From Acidobacteriota bacterium (GTDB lineage Bacteria > Acidobacteriota > Terriglobia > Terriglobales > Acidobacteriaceae), in assembly GCA_023410055.1 (NCBI GenBank), contig JAEYQK010000068.1, forward strand, positions 1 to 64,000: DNA of 64,000 nt. The letters are read 5' to 3'. Shown here one piece after another: positions 14,931 to 25,600 of the stretch. Position 1 is the stretch's first letter; each line of letters opens with the position of its first letter. The position numbers were made by a program, and so were the translations under genes. The notes below the pieces were generated by a model. It did no database searches. It was given only the letters and a program-made list of their open reading frames with translations, and was not told where the DNA came from.

Positions 14931-15285
14931 GAATCTTTCAAGTAGCTTCAGCATAAGCACTTAGCGTTCTTCTTACTTCCGATCAGCTACATCACTCGAC
15001 GCGTCAAAACCGAATCCCCAGCCAGCCAACGATCCTTGCCTCTCTCAAAGGATCCCCTCCACTTCGTCGTTTCACCGAGTTCATGACGAGCGAGAACCGA
15101 GTTGTGTACCACGGTACACGTGCGTGTCAGAGACGCCACGGGTTGGTGTACCACTTTTGTCGTGAGCCCTCGCCAAATTGGCATTTCTCGCAGGCAACTC
15201 AGTTGCTATTGTCTCTGCGTGCAAGTCGGAGGCTGAAAGTGCTGCAAAAACGAGGGCAGCTCGTTTATAGTTCGGAGCACAATTC
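14931..15285. other. Host flank without a supported gene
   Basis: This 355-bp stretch joins the attachment site to the six-gene operon. It should hold the operon promoter. Short open frames exist but have no ribosome binding site or recognisable content. GTACC/GGTAC pairs around 15110 are the only small palindromes noticed. Confidence 0.4.
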
Positions 15286-17211
15286 ATGAGGCGGCTATTG
15301 AGTTCACGAAGGCTGTTGGTCTGGCTGTCACTGCTCGCGGTTGTAGCGACCCTTTTGATTGCCGGCATCATTTACTCGCGCACCGGAGCTGCGCTTCGGA
15401 TGGCGAGAGAGTCTGAGAATGCGGATTCGAATCTGAGATTCACTGTCCGGCCCTTGCTTCCAGCGGTCGACCGCGGCTTCGAATGGGTCAGTACACCATC
15501 GACCTTCACCCGCGCCGCTGAATTCAAAAGTAGTCTTTACGTAGCTGGGCCTATAGGACTGCTCGAATTCGATACGTCAGGAAAACCCGCGCGAGACTTT
15601 CGCGTCGGGCGGGAGCTTCCTCCGGCGTCTTTGGTTGCTCTCGCGGCGACGAGACTGGCAGATGCACGAGAACCGGAGTTGGTCATCGCGACCAACGGTG
15701 CGGGCATTCTGGCCTTCAATGGCTCCAGCTTTCGTCAGATACTGCCCGAGAAGCTTGACGCCAGATCGGCGACGTCGATTCTGCCGACCAGCAGCGGCCA
15801 CCTGCTGATTGGAACCGCGAAGAGCGGCCTGCTCGTCTATGACGGACAGCGGCTGGGCCCGTTCCATTCGGCACTGAAACAGATCCACGTGACAGAATTG
15901 GCGGGCAGCGAGTCCGATCTTTGGATCGGCACACTGGATCGCGGCGTTGCGCACTGGCGCGGCGGCAGTGTCGAGTGGTTCAACGATACGAATGGCCTGC
16001 CGGATCTGCGCGTGTATTCAATTGCCGTTTTGGGCACGCACACGTACGTAGGTGGCCCGGCAGGAATTTCCGAATTCGATGATGGACGGTTCGTGCGTGT
16101 GTTGGCTTCAGGAGCCTTTGTTCGAGCATTGCTGCCACGCGGAAAAAGCCTCCTTGCGGGCACGATGGACGATGGTGTCCTGGATGTCCCATTGGAACGG
16201 TCCACGCACAGCTCCCGCCAGTTTGACCGCCTGGGTGATCTCTCCGAAATCGAGCAGTTGTTTGAAGCGAATGATTCGCTTTATGCCGTTACGGCCTCGG
16301 GAGTGTTCTCGCGGACTGGTACTGGCGGTTGGAAGCGCGTCCTCATACCGTCAGGTGGACTGCTCACGGACCGCAACGTTTCCGCGCTTGCAGTGGATAA
16401 ATCTGGCCGCCTGTGGATAGGATATTTCGACCGCGGCCTCGACATTGTAGAAGGCCAGCGCGCGCGGCACATCGAAGATGACCACGTCTATTGCATCAAC
16501 CGCATTCGTCCCGACGTGCTGCGCGGTTCGACCGCAGTAGCCACCGCCAACGGCCTGGTCATGTTCGACGCGCAGGGTGTTCGCAAGCAGGCGTTGGGCA
16601 AGGCACAGGGATTGATCGCCGATCACGTAACCGACGTTGCTCCGTTCCGCGATGGGCTCGTACTTGCGACCCCCGCCGGTCTGACGTTCATAGATTCCAG
16701 CGGAACGCGCAGCCTCTACTCCTTTCACGGACTCGTCAACAATCACGTCTACACCGTTGCCTCAAATGGTGCATACGTCATGGCCGGCACGCTTGGCGGC
16801 GTCAGCATGCTTGAAGGCGACCAGGTGCGCGCCAACTACACGACCGCAAATTCCGGACTCAAGCACAACTGGATCACCACTGCGCTTCCGGTCGGAAGCG
16901 ACTGGTGGGTCGGAACGTACGGCGCGGGTGTGGCGCGCTTCGATACGTCGGGGAAATTTGAAGTGAGCAGCGATGCGGGCAAAGATCTGGTCATCAACCC
17001 GAACGCAATGCTCGCGACGGATCGAGCGATCCTCGCGGGCACGCTGGGCAAAGGCCTTTATGTGATGGACCGCAATTCGGGTCGCTGGATCGCAATCACT
17101 GAGGGCTTGCCGTCGCTGAACGTGACGGCGTTGGCGTCTTCGAATGGTTTTGTTTATGTGGGAACCGATAACGGACTTGTTCGGATCCCTGAACAAAGGT
17201 TGGAACAATGA
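15286..17211 (+). CDS. Membrane-anchored beta-propeller protein
   Basis: A 641-residue protein with an N-terminal membrane anchor (about residues 8-30) and a large extracytoplasmic region of about ten repeats of the two-component-regulator propeller type (patterns such as GTLDRGVAHW, IGYFDRGLDIV, GTYGAGVARFD, GTDNGLVRI). There is no histidine kinase or other output domain, so it is a stand-alone propeller, probably a binding scaffold or sensor. GGAG lies 9 nt before the ATG. It is the first gene of a six-gene unit and overlaps the next by 4 nt (ATGA). Confidence 0.8.
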   Translation: MRRLLSSRRLLVWLSLLAVVATLLIAGIIYSRTGAALRMARESENADSNLRFTVRPLLPAVDRGFEWVSTPSTFTRAAEFKSSLYVAGPIGLLEFDTSGKPARDFRVGRELPPASLVALAATRLADAREPELVIATNGAGILAFNGSSFRQILPEKLDARSATSILPTSSGHLLIGTAKSGLLVYDGQRLGPFHSALKQIHVTELAGSESDLWIGTLDRGVAHWRGGSVEWFNDTNGLPDLRVYSIAVLGTHTYVGGPAGISEFDDGRFVRVLASGAFVRALLPRGKSLLAGTMDDGVLDVPLERSTHSSRQFDRLGDLSEIEQLFEANDSLYAVTASGVFSRTGTGGWKRVLIPSGGLLTDRNVSALAVDKSGRLWIGYFDRGLDIVEGQRARHIEDDHVYCINRIRPDVLRGSTAVATANGLVMFDAQGVRKQALGKAQGLIADHVTDVAPFRDGLVLATPAGLTFIDSSGTRSLYSFHGLVNNHVYTVASNGAYVMAGTLGGVSMLEGDQVRANYTTANSGLKHNWITTALPVGSDWWVGTYGAGVARFDTSGKFEVSSDAGKDLVINPNAMLATDRAILAGTLGKGLYVMDRNSGRWIAITEGLPSLNVTALASSNGFVYVGTDNGLVRIPEQRLEQ

Positions 17212-19577
17212 GACGGCTACTGCAAATCGTAGTAGTAGTTCTGTGTACGGCGGCGATGGCGCTTGGCGATGCCGGCATTCTGCTGCCGCGCGACAAAGAA
17301 CAGCCTGATCCCGCGATCTTGTCGCTGGATGAGATGGAGATCAACGTCACGATCGACAATGGCGTGGCGCGCGTCTACGTGCGGCAGATCTTCGGAAATC
17401 ACACAGCCAATATAGAAGAGGGCAATTACATATTCGCCTTGCCCAGTCGCGCGACGGTCAGTGACTTCGCCGTGTGGGACGGGCCCACTCGTATTCCGGC
17501 CGTCATCCTCGAACGCAAGCGCGCCAGCGAGATATACAACGAACTGAAGCAGCAGATGATCGATCCCGGCCTGCTGCAAATGGGCGAGCGTGGAGCCGAA
17601 GAAGCGCGGCGTAGCGCCGCATTCAGCGCGAGGATCACTCCGATTCCTCGTTACGGAACCAAGCGCCTGGAGCTTGAGTATCACGAGAACATTCCGGTCG
17701 AGAACATGAAGTCGTTCTTCGCAATCGCGCTCCATCCCGACGCGTATCAGGTGCAAGCTGCGGGCGAGCTGAAGATCAATTTCGAACTAAGGTCGGCGCA
17801 CGATCTTTCTGCCTTTGAGTTCATCGGCAAGACGTACCCGATGAGGATCACGGCCAGGGATGCACATCAGGTCAAGGCGAGCTTCGAGGGTCAGAACGTA
17901 ACGCTTGCCGAGGACTTCGCGGTTCAGTACCAGATGGATCCCAAGAAGGCCGACACCCTGGATGTGATCACTTTTCGCAATCCGGATTCGGGCCAGCCCG
18001 ACGCGGCTGAGAAGTCGAATGTAGTTCGCAGCCATAACGAGCCGGGGTTCTTCGAAGCGCAGGCATTGATCGGAAGCGGTGCTCAAGCGGCGTCGCCCAG
18101 CGGCGGCGCAAAGACCATCGTCTTGCTGTTCGACAATTCTCTCTCGATGCAGTGGGACAAGCTGGAACGTAATTACGCCGCGATGGAAGCTATCCTGCGC
18201 GCGCTGCGTCCTGAGGATCGATTCAATCTTCTGCTCTTTAACAATAAGGTTGCAGGCTTCCAACCGGAGCCGGTGCCGGCCAGTCGCGACAACGTACAGA
18301 AGGCGCTGGACTTCGTGCGTGCAAGCCGCTTGCGCGGCGGTACCGACTTGCAGCAGGCCCTCGGTGCGGCCTTGGCGCAGTTCACGAAGGCACAAGGAAA
18401 TGCCTACATGCTTCTGCTGACCGATGGCGGTCCAACGCGCGGAACGATTCAGTCGGGCCGGCTCGCCAAGTGGTACGGCGAGCAGTGGAAGCAGGTGCCG
18501 GAGGCGAGTCGCCCGCGCACCTACGTCTTCGCCGTGGGTGACGACGCCAATCTCCCGCTGCTGAGAATGCTCTCCCGCAACGAAGGCGCGATCGAAAACG
18601 TGCTGTCGACCGAGCCCATCGATTTCAAGCTGAACACGTTCGTCTCGAAGATAGGCCGCAACCCGGTCGCGCAGCTGGGACTCCGGATCGATCCTGACGC
18701 CTCGACGCAAATGGTCTATCCGCTCCAGGACACGGCTTTCGGAGGCTCCGTCGCATCATGGGTCGGACAGTATGACAAGCCGACCGCCAAGGTCGACATG
18801 TCGGTACGCGGATTCCGGGATGGCGCGCCCTTCGAGATGAAGAATTCGACGGCGTTCCCCGAACGCTCGCTCGAGCATCAACAATTGCCGCGTCTGTGGG
18901 CGCGAGCACGCGTAGATGCTCTGCTGGAAAAGATCGAGCGCGAAGGAGAAGACGCCAAGACCATCGACGAAATCATTCGCCTCTCGCGCAAGTACAAGTT
19001 CGTCACACCGTACACCTCATTTCTCGCGGTGCCGCGCGCTTTGTTGCGTCCGCGCGTGATTCGCCCCGGCGATCCGATTCTGCGAGTCCACACGGACGAG
19101 TCGATCAACTCCGTGGTCGCAATCTTTCCGTTCGGGCTGACGAAGCGATTGCGCTATCTCGAATCGGAGAATGTCTGGCAGACGCGCTTCCTCGCTCCTG
19201 AAGATATGGAGGACGGGACGTATTCCGTCGGACTCGTGCTCCGGGACAAGGCGGGCCACACCTACCGCGAGTCCAAGACGTTTGTGATCGCCAGCAAACC
19301 GCCGGTCGTGACGATTCGCCTCGACAGCCGCCGCTATCATCGCGGCGAGACGATACCGCTGAAGGTAAGCGCGACAGCAAGCACGCGAACGCTCGTCGCA
19401 CGAATGCAAGGTGCCGCGCCAGTTTCGCTGCGCTGGAACCAGAAGGCAGGTGCAAGCACGGGCGACCTGCCGATCCCCAATGATCTGCCCGCGGGCAAAT
19501 ACTCCCTGACCGTCATCGCCGAAGACATTGCCCACAATATCGGCACGCAGGAGGTGCAGATTGAAGTGCTTCCGTGA
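17208..19577 (+). CDS. Secreted VIT-VWA domain protein
   Basis: A 789-residue protein with a signal peptide (residues 1-20). Residues about 30-175 form a VIT domain (vault/inter-alpha-trypsin type, with VYVRQIFGNHT and YNELKQQ). Residues about 300-470 form a VWA domain with a full MIDAS motif DNSLS (308-312), a later LTDGGPTRG and so a likely metal-dependent ligand site. The remainder holds beta-rich domains. Such proteins mediate protein-protein contact at the cell surface. It overlaps the propeller gene by 4 nt and lies 28 bp before the giant TPR gene. Confidence 0.85.
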   Translation: MRRLLQIVVVVLCTAAMALGDAGILLPRDKEQPDPAILSLDEMEINVTIDNGVARVYVRQIFGNHTANIEEGNYIFALPSRATVSDFAVWDGPTRIPAVILERKRASEIYNELKQQMIDPGLLQMGERGAEEARRSAAFSARITPIPRYGTKRLELEYHENIPVENMKSFFAIALHPDAYQVQAAGELKINFELRSAHDLSAFEFIGKTYPMRITARDAHQVKASFEGQNVTLAEDFAVQYQMDPKKADTLDVITFRNPDSGQPDAAEKSNVVRSHNEPGFFEAQALIGSGAQAASPSGGAKTIVLLFDNSLSMQWDKLERNYAAMEAILRALRPEDRFNLLLFNNKVAGFQPEPVPASRDNVQKALDFVRASRLRGGTDLQQALGAALAQFTKAQGNAYMLLLTDGGPTRGTIQSGRLAKWYGEQWKQVPEASRPRTYVFAVGDDANLPLLRMLSRNEGAIENVLSTEPIDFKLNTFVSKIGRNPVAQLGLRIDPDASTQMVYPLQDTAFGGSVASWVGQYDKPTAKVDMSVRGFRDGAPFEMKNSTAFPERSLEHQQLPRLWARARVDALLEKIEREGEDAKTIDEIIRLSRKYKFVTPYTSFLAVPRALLRPRVIRPGDPILRVHTDESINSVVAIFPFGLTKRLRYLESENVWQTRFLAPEDMEDGTYSVGLVLRDKAGHTYRESKTFVIASKPPVVTIRLDSRRYHRGETIPLKVSATASTRTLVARMQGAAPVSLRWNQKAGASTGDLPIPNDLPAGKYSLTVIAEDIAHNIGTQEVQIEVLP

Positions 19578-19605
19578 TGTGTCTCTCGCAAAAGTCCGAA
19601 CGAAC

Positions 19606-22600
19606 ATGAAACCCCGGCACGCTGCGCTATTGCTGATCCCCGCCGTCGTCAGCGCGGGCTGGGCGCTAGCCGACTGGCGAAATGCCGAAGCGGGAACGGC
19701 GATTGAGAGCGCGCTTTATCGCCTGATGCCGATGCCGATTAGCAAGGTACTCGGGCTCCGTCCGCCGAAAGAGGCGACGCCGCTGCTCAGTGAACTGATC
19801 AAGAAACAGCCGACTGCGGAACTATATTCACTCCGCGCACTAAACGAAGAAGCTGCACTGGATTTCTCCGCGGCCGAAGCGGATTGGAAGAAGTACGCGC
19901 AGATTGCTCCCGACAAGACCCAGGCGCAATTCGCACTAGCCGACTTCTATCTCCGTCGAAATCGCCCGACCGACGAAATTGCGGCGCTGGGCGTAATCGC
20001 ACGCGCTCCTGCCACACCGAACGAGAAGCGTACCGCAATTGAGCAGCAAAACTCGTGGCTGGCTTTCGAGCGAATCTTCAAGGTGATCGGCGAGAATGCG
20101 CTCCCGAACGAGTTCTCCGACCAGAACTATCGCGCGTGGATTGATCGCTATCCCGAGCAGCAGGCGGTCTACAGCCGCTATCTACAGTTCCTGCTTGATC
20201 ACAAATCGTTCGCGGAAGCCGACAAGCTAATCACGCGCTATCAATCGGCGCGTCCAAACGAAGAAGTCTTTCCGGTCAAGGCCCGCGCTCTGCTCGCGTA
20301 CAAGAAGGGCTCAGTCGAACAGGGATTGGCGCTCTATGATCGCAATTTCCAGCCGCTGTGGCCGCAGGAGTTGATCGACAGCTATTTCGGGCTGATGACC
20401 GAAACGCGCTCCTTGAGGAAGTTCCTCGACCACGCACGAGCCGGCCTGGAGCGTACCCCGGACGACCTGAACGCAGCCGCACGTATCTTCTATTACTACC
20501 AGCGGCAAGGCCGCACCGATGCAGCTCAGCAGGCGATCACGCAATTCCGCCTTCGCAAGGAACAGCGAAATGCGAAATGGAACTCGCAGGATCTTTACAC
20601 GCTGGCCAAACTGAACGAGGGCATAAAGAACTATCCCGAAGCGGCGCGGTACTACTACGCGCTCTACAACACCAACGACAAACCCGACGCCCCAGAACTG
20701 GCGTTGGCGGGCATGATCAACGCTTTGCTGGATGTGCCGGAGCAGGGCATTCGGTTGGGCAGCGGCGAGTTGTCTATGTATCGCGACATCGCCTCCATGG
20801 ATCGCGGCCCGGGATTCCTGAACGGCATCCTCTCGCTCGTGATGAGTACGACGGCGCCCGGGTACGCGTACTCAGAGGAAGAACAGCGTGCCGTTCCGTA
20901 CTTCCATCGTGCCGAAGCGGCGCAACTCACTCGCCTGTTCGAATCGAGATTTCCCACTTCCAAAATGCGCTCGGGCCTGCGGGCACGGCTCATTGAAGCG
21001 TACTCGGCTTACGGTGAGAGTAGTGCTGTAATCCGTGAAGGACAGCAGTTCCTGACCGCGTTTCCCGATTCGCCCGATCACGAACGAGTGGCCATGCTGT
21101 TGGCCGACGCCTTCGCGCGCGAGAACCGCACTCAAGAGGAGTTCGCGCTCTACGATACTGAACTCGCCGACTTGGCAAAGCGAGCAGAAGGCCTCCCCGT
21201 AGGCATGAGCGCTGACGCGCCTGTTGTAACTCCGCGGCACGAGGAGCGCCCCGATTCGACGCTCCAACAGGCCGAAGGTGAACAGGCAGAAGCTACGGAA
21301 GAATCTGGCGACGAAACTCAGAGCTCAGGAACAGAATCGAAGCGCGCGTTTTCTACCACGGCGGCAACACCAGTAGAGTCGAAGAAGACTCCGCAGGCTT
21401 GGTACTCGGACTTTCTTGAACGCTACCTCTCTCGCCTCGCCTCGATGAAGCAGGTTTCACAGGCGCTTGCAGTGTTGCGAAAAGAGATTGATCGAAACCC
21501 GAATGATCCCGGCCTGTACGAGCGTCTCGCGCAGTTCCTGCAACAGAATCAACTGGGCGCCGAACAGGAGCAGGTCTACCAGCGCGCGATCCAGCAATTT
21601 CCGGACAAGTCTTGGTACCACAAGCTCGCGCGCTTTTACCTGCGCGAGAAGCGCGACGCCGACTTCTCACGGCTCAGTGAACAAGTCATAAAGATATTCT
21701 CGGGGACGGAGCTTGAAAGTTACTTCTCTGACGTCGTTAATGGCCGCGATTACTACGTTCGTCTGAACGAATTCGCACACGCCCGCTTCCCGCACGACCT
21801 TATGTTCGTGCGAAACCTGCTGCGTGCATATCGCTGGCCGGGAATGACCCAGTCGCAGAAGTGGGACGCGTTGATTCGCCAGAACTGGTGGCAGGACGAA
21901 GACCTTCGCAATGAGTACTTCGAATACTTATCGTCCAGCGGCAGACTTGATCAGGAACTTGCGGCCCTTCGCCAGACAGAAGCAAAGGCGCAGCAGGGAG
22001 ACTGGAGTGCATTAGCTTCGAGCAACCCCGTGGCCGCGCGTTTCGTCGCCGAAGTGGGATTCTGGCGTTCGCACTTCGAAGATGCAGCGCCGGTGATGAA
22101 CGCGCTGGCGCAACAGTATCCGGCTGACTTTGACTTGGGCCGTCGAGCCTCGGCTGTTCATCGCTCGCTCGCTGCGTTCGATCCGCGCAATACCGAGCTC
22201 GCCGTAAAAATCGAGGACAACCTGTTCAAAGCCGATCCTGGCAGCCGTGACACATTGGCGCGCATCGGCGACATCTATTCCGACCGCGAGTTGTTCGACC
22301 AAGCCGCGCCATACTGGGACCGCATGGCGCAGATTCGTCCGGGCGAACCGCAGGCTTATCTCGATACCGCAACCATTTATTGGGACTACTACGACTACGA
22401 CTCGGCACTGAAGTGGCTGGCCCGCGGTCGCGAGAAGCTTGATGATCCGGCACTCTTCGCATACGAGACCGGTGCGATCTACGAGAACAAGCGCGAATAT
22501 CCGCACGCTATTGCAGAGTACCTGAAGGGCGCGCTGAAGGAGCACGAAGGTTCGCGTCCGTACAATCGGCTTCTCGATCTCGCACGACGCAAGAACCTGC

Positions 22601-25600
22601 GCGACGAGGTTGACCGCTCAACTGCCTCACTAGCCGCGGGCGCCTCGCCTTCGATCGACGCGATCAAGCTGCGGCTTGCAGTGCTCGAAACGCAAAATCG
22701 CCCCAAAGAAGTAGAACAGTTGTTGGCCGACATCGGCGAGCGCACGACTTCGCTCGAAACGCTTGAGTGGCTTGAAGAGACAGCACGTCAGAAGTCGCTG
22801 AACGCCGTACAAGAGAAGGTACTCGAAAAGCAGGCGACGGTTACGACCGATCCTGTTCGCAAGCTTGAACTGCGGTACTCGCTCGTGCGCTTCTATGAGT
22901 CCAACAAGGACCTCGTCCGGGCGCAACGCAACATCGACGCACTCTACCGCGAGAACCCGAAGATCCTCGGCGTCGTGCGTTCCACCGTCGATTTCTACTG
23001 GCAGAACAAGGGACGCCAGCATGCGGTTGACGTCCTGCTCCAGGCAGCCAATGATTCGTATCCCGACCTCGCAAAGCAGTTTCGTTTTGAAGCAGCACAA
23101 AAGTCCACCGAGAACGGCCAGTACGACCAGTCTCGCAAGCTGCTGACGCAACTCCTTACTGGTTCGCCTTACGACGGCAGCTATCTCGCGGCGATGGCCG
23201 ACACTTACGCACGCGCCGGAGATGATGCGGGATTGAAGCAGTTCTATCTCAACGAGATCGACGTCTTCAAGAAAGCTCCGCTGACTCAAGAGGCCCGCAC
23301 GCAGCAGATCGCTTCCTTACGTCGTGGGCTCATTCCCGCACTCACGCGCATGAAGGACTACGCCGGCGCAGTCGACCAGTACATCGAAATCATCAACCGA
23401 TATCCGGAAGACGACGCGCTGATCTCCGAAGCGGCGCTTTACGCGCAGCGCAATGGCCGTCAGCAGCAGCTGCTCGGCTACTACGCCAACACAATCAAGC
23501 AATCGCCGAAAGACTATCGCTGGCCGATGGTTTTGGCGAAGATGCAGACGCAAGTCGAAGATTATCCAGCTGCGGTTGAGACTTACGCAACGGCAATCAA
23601 CATCCGTCCCGACCGCGTCGACCTACGCACTGCACGCGGCGAATTGCTGGAACGTCTGATGCGTTTCGACGATGCCGCTGCAGAGTATCAGAGGCTGTTC
23701 GAGCTGAATTACAAGGATCCGCGCTGGATGGAAAAGCTGGCCGAAATCCGTGCGCGCCAGGGCCGAACGAATGATGCTGTCGCAGCACTCACTGTGGCAT
23801 TGATCGAAAATCGCCCGGAGAAGCCGGCGACTTTCTTCGATGTTGCACGGCGACTCGAAGCGTGGGGGATGTTGCCACAGGCGCGCGACTTCGCACAGAA
23901 GGGGGTCGAGTCCGCCGGTCGAGATCTGCTTGCGGTTTCCGAAAATCAAAGTGGCGCGCAACTTTACGTGGAACTCGCGACGCGGCTGCGGCGTCAGTCC
24001 GAAGCTTACGCAACGCTTCAGCGAGCAGTTGCCGACGCAGACTCGCTGGGGGCGGAGTTCGCTACCGCCGTCAATCAGGTTCAGAAGAACGGAATCGCGT
24101 CCATAACCGATAAGCAGTGGCGTGATCGCGCGCTCTCCATCCGTCGCGACACCGCCCGCAGCGGCATGCAATCGGCCATGCAGACAATGGGCAAGACGGT
24201 CAACCAGTTCTTTACTCCGGAAGAAAAGCTGCAATTTGCATCATGGTTGGATACCTCCTCATCGCAGGCCAGCGATACCGACATTGCCAATATCTTCCTG
24301 CCCGCCGCCGATTCGGCCGAACTGCCCGACCAGCAGGCGCGCTGGCTGCAACGGTTGATGCTGGACGGTTCCTCCAGTTCAACATACAAATCGCGCTTGA
24401 TCGCCTTGCAGACGCAGCGTCTGCGTTTCCAGGAACTCGGTTCGGCACTCGAAGCATATGGGAACAGCTTGAGTGTCGATCATGGGCGGGACAGCGTACT
24501 GAACGAAGCAGCGACTGCCTATCGCTCAGCCGGTTTGTTCGACGCCGAGTTCCGCGTGCTGCAAACATTCGCACTCAGAAGCGGCGGCGACATTCAGGAG
24601 CGTTACTTCGAACTCCTCCTGCAAAACAAGCCCATGGATCTGGTGCTGTTGTCTGCCGATTCACGAACCGGTCTGGCGGACGCAGCCTGCCAGTACGCGA
24701 TTGCTCACGGGCCCGCCGTCCTTGCTGAAAATGCGGTCGCCATGCGCGGACGCTCGCACAAGCCTGTTTGGACGCGAGCCTATGCCGCTTTGACCGGTCT
24801 GTACTTCGCCGACCGGGGCCCCGCGATCAACACGGCCTTCGTAAATGTGCTCGGTGATCGGACCATAGGCGAACGGCTCAGTAAGCCCGTCGATCGCGAC
24901 CAGCAGTTGGCTGGCAACAACTGGTTCTACTACGGATCGCGCTACGGCGAGTGGCTTGGAGTCTCGCACACGGGTGATCCCGAGGATTTCCTCCCCGCTC
25001 AGTTGGAGCAGTCTCCCGCGAGTTCTTCCGGCTACGTGACCGTTGCCGAATACTACGCAGAATCCGGCAATATTAATCGCGCGGTCGATGACTACAAGCG
25101 CACGCTGGAGCTGGCTCCGCGCCGTGCGGACATTCACGACCGCATTGCCATTCTCTATTGGCGCCAGCAGAAACGCGCCGAAGCAATTGCCGAGTGGAAG
25201 CAGGCGCTCGAAATGCTCGACGCGCAAGTGCATCAGCGCGTTGTGCCACCGAGCTTCTGGTCAACCTTTGGTTATGTAATGAACCACGTTGGCAACCGCC
25301 ACGTGACTGCCGAAGTACGCGCGCAATCGGATACAGTGTTGCGCGACTATGTCCGGCAGAACGGCACGTACGAGGCAGATCGCTTGCTGAAGGCGGCCTA
25401 CATAGCAATCGGCGATCAACAAGGCGGCGTTAAGTTCATGCTCGAGTTGGCGTCTATCGCTCCCGAACCCGAAGGCATGCTTCAACTGCTTGCAGATGCC
25501 AACTGGATTCCCGCTAAGGAACGAAATCCAATCTACGCCCAGATCATCGAGCGCATGCAAGCGAACCTCGGAGCCAAAGAAGGGCTTTCCAAGCAGTACG

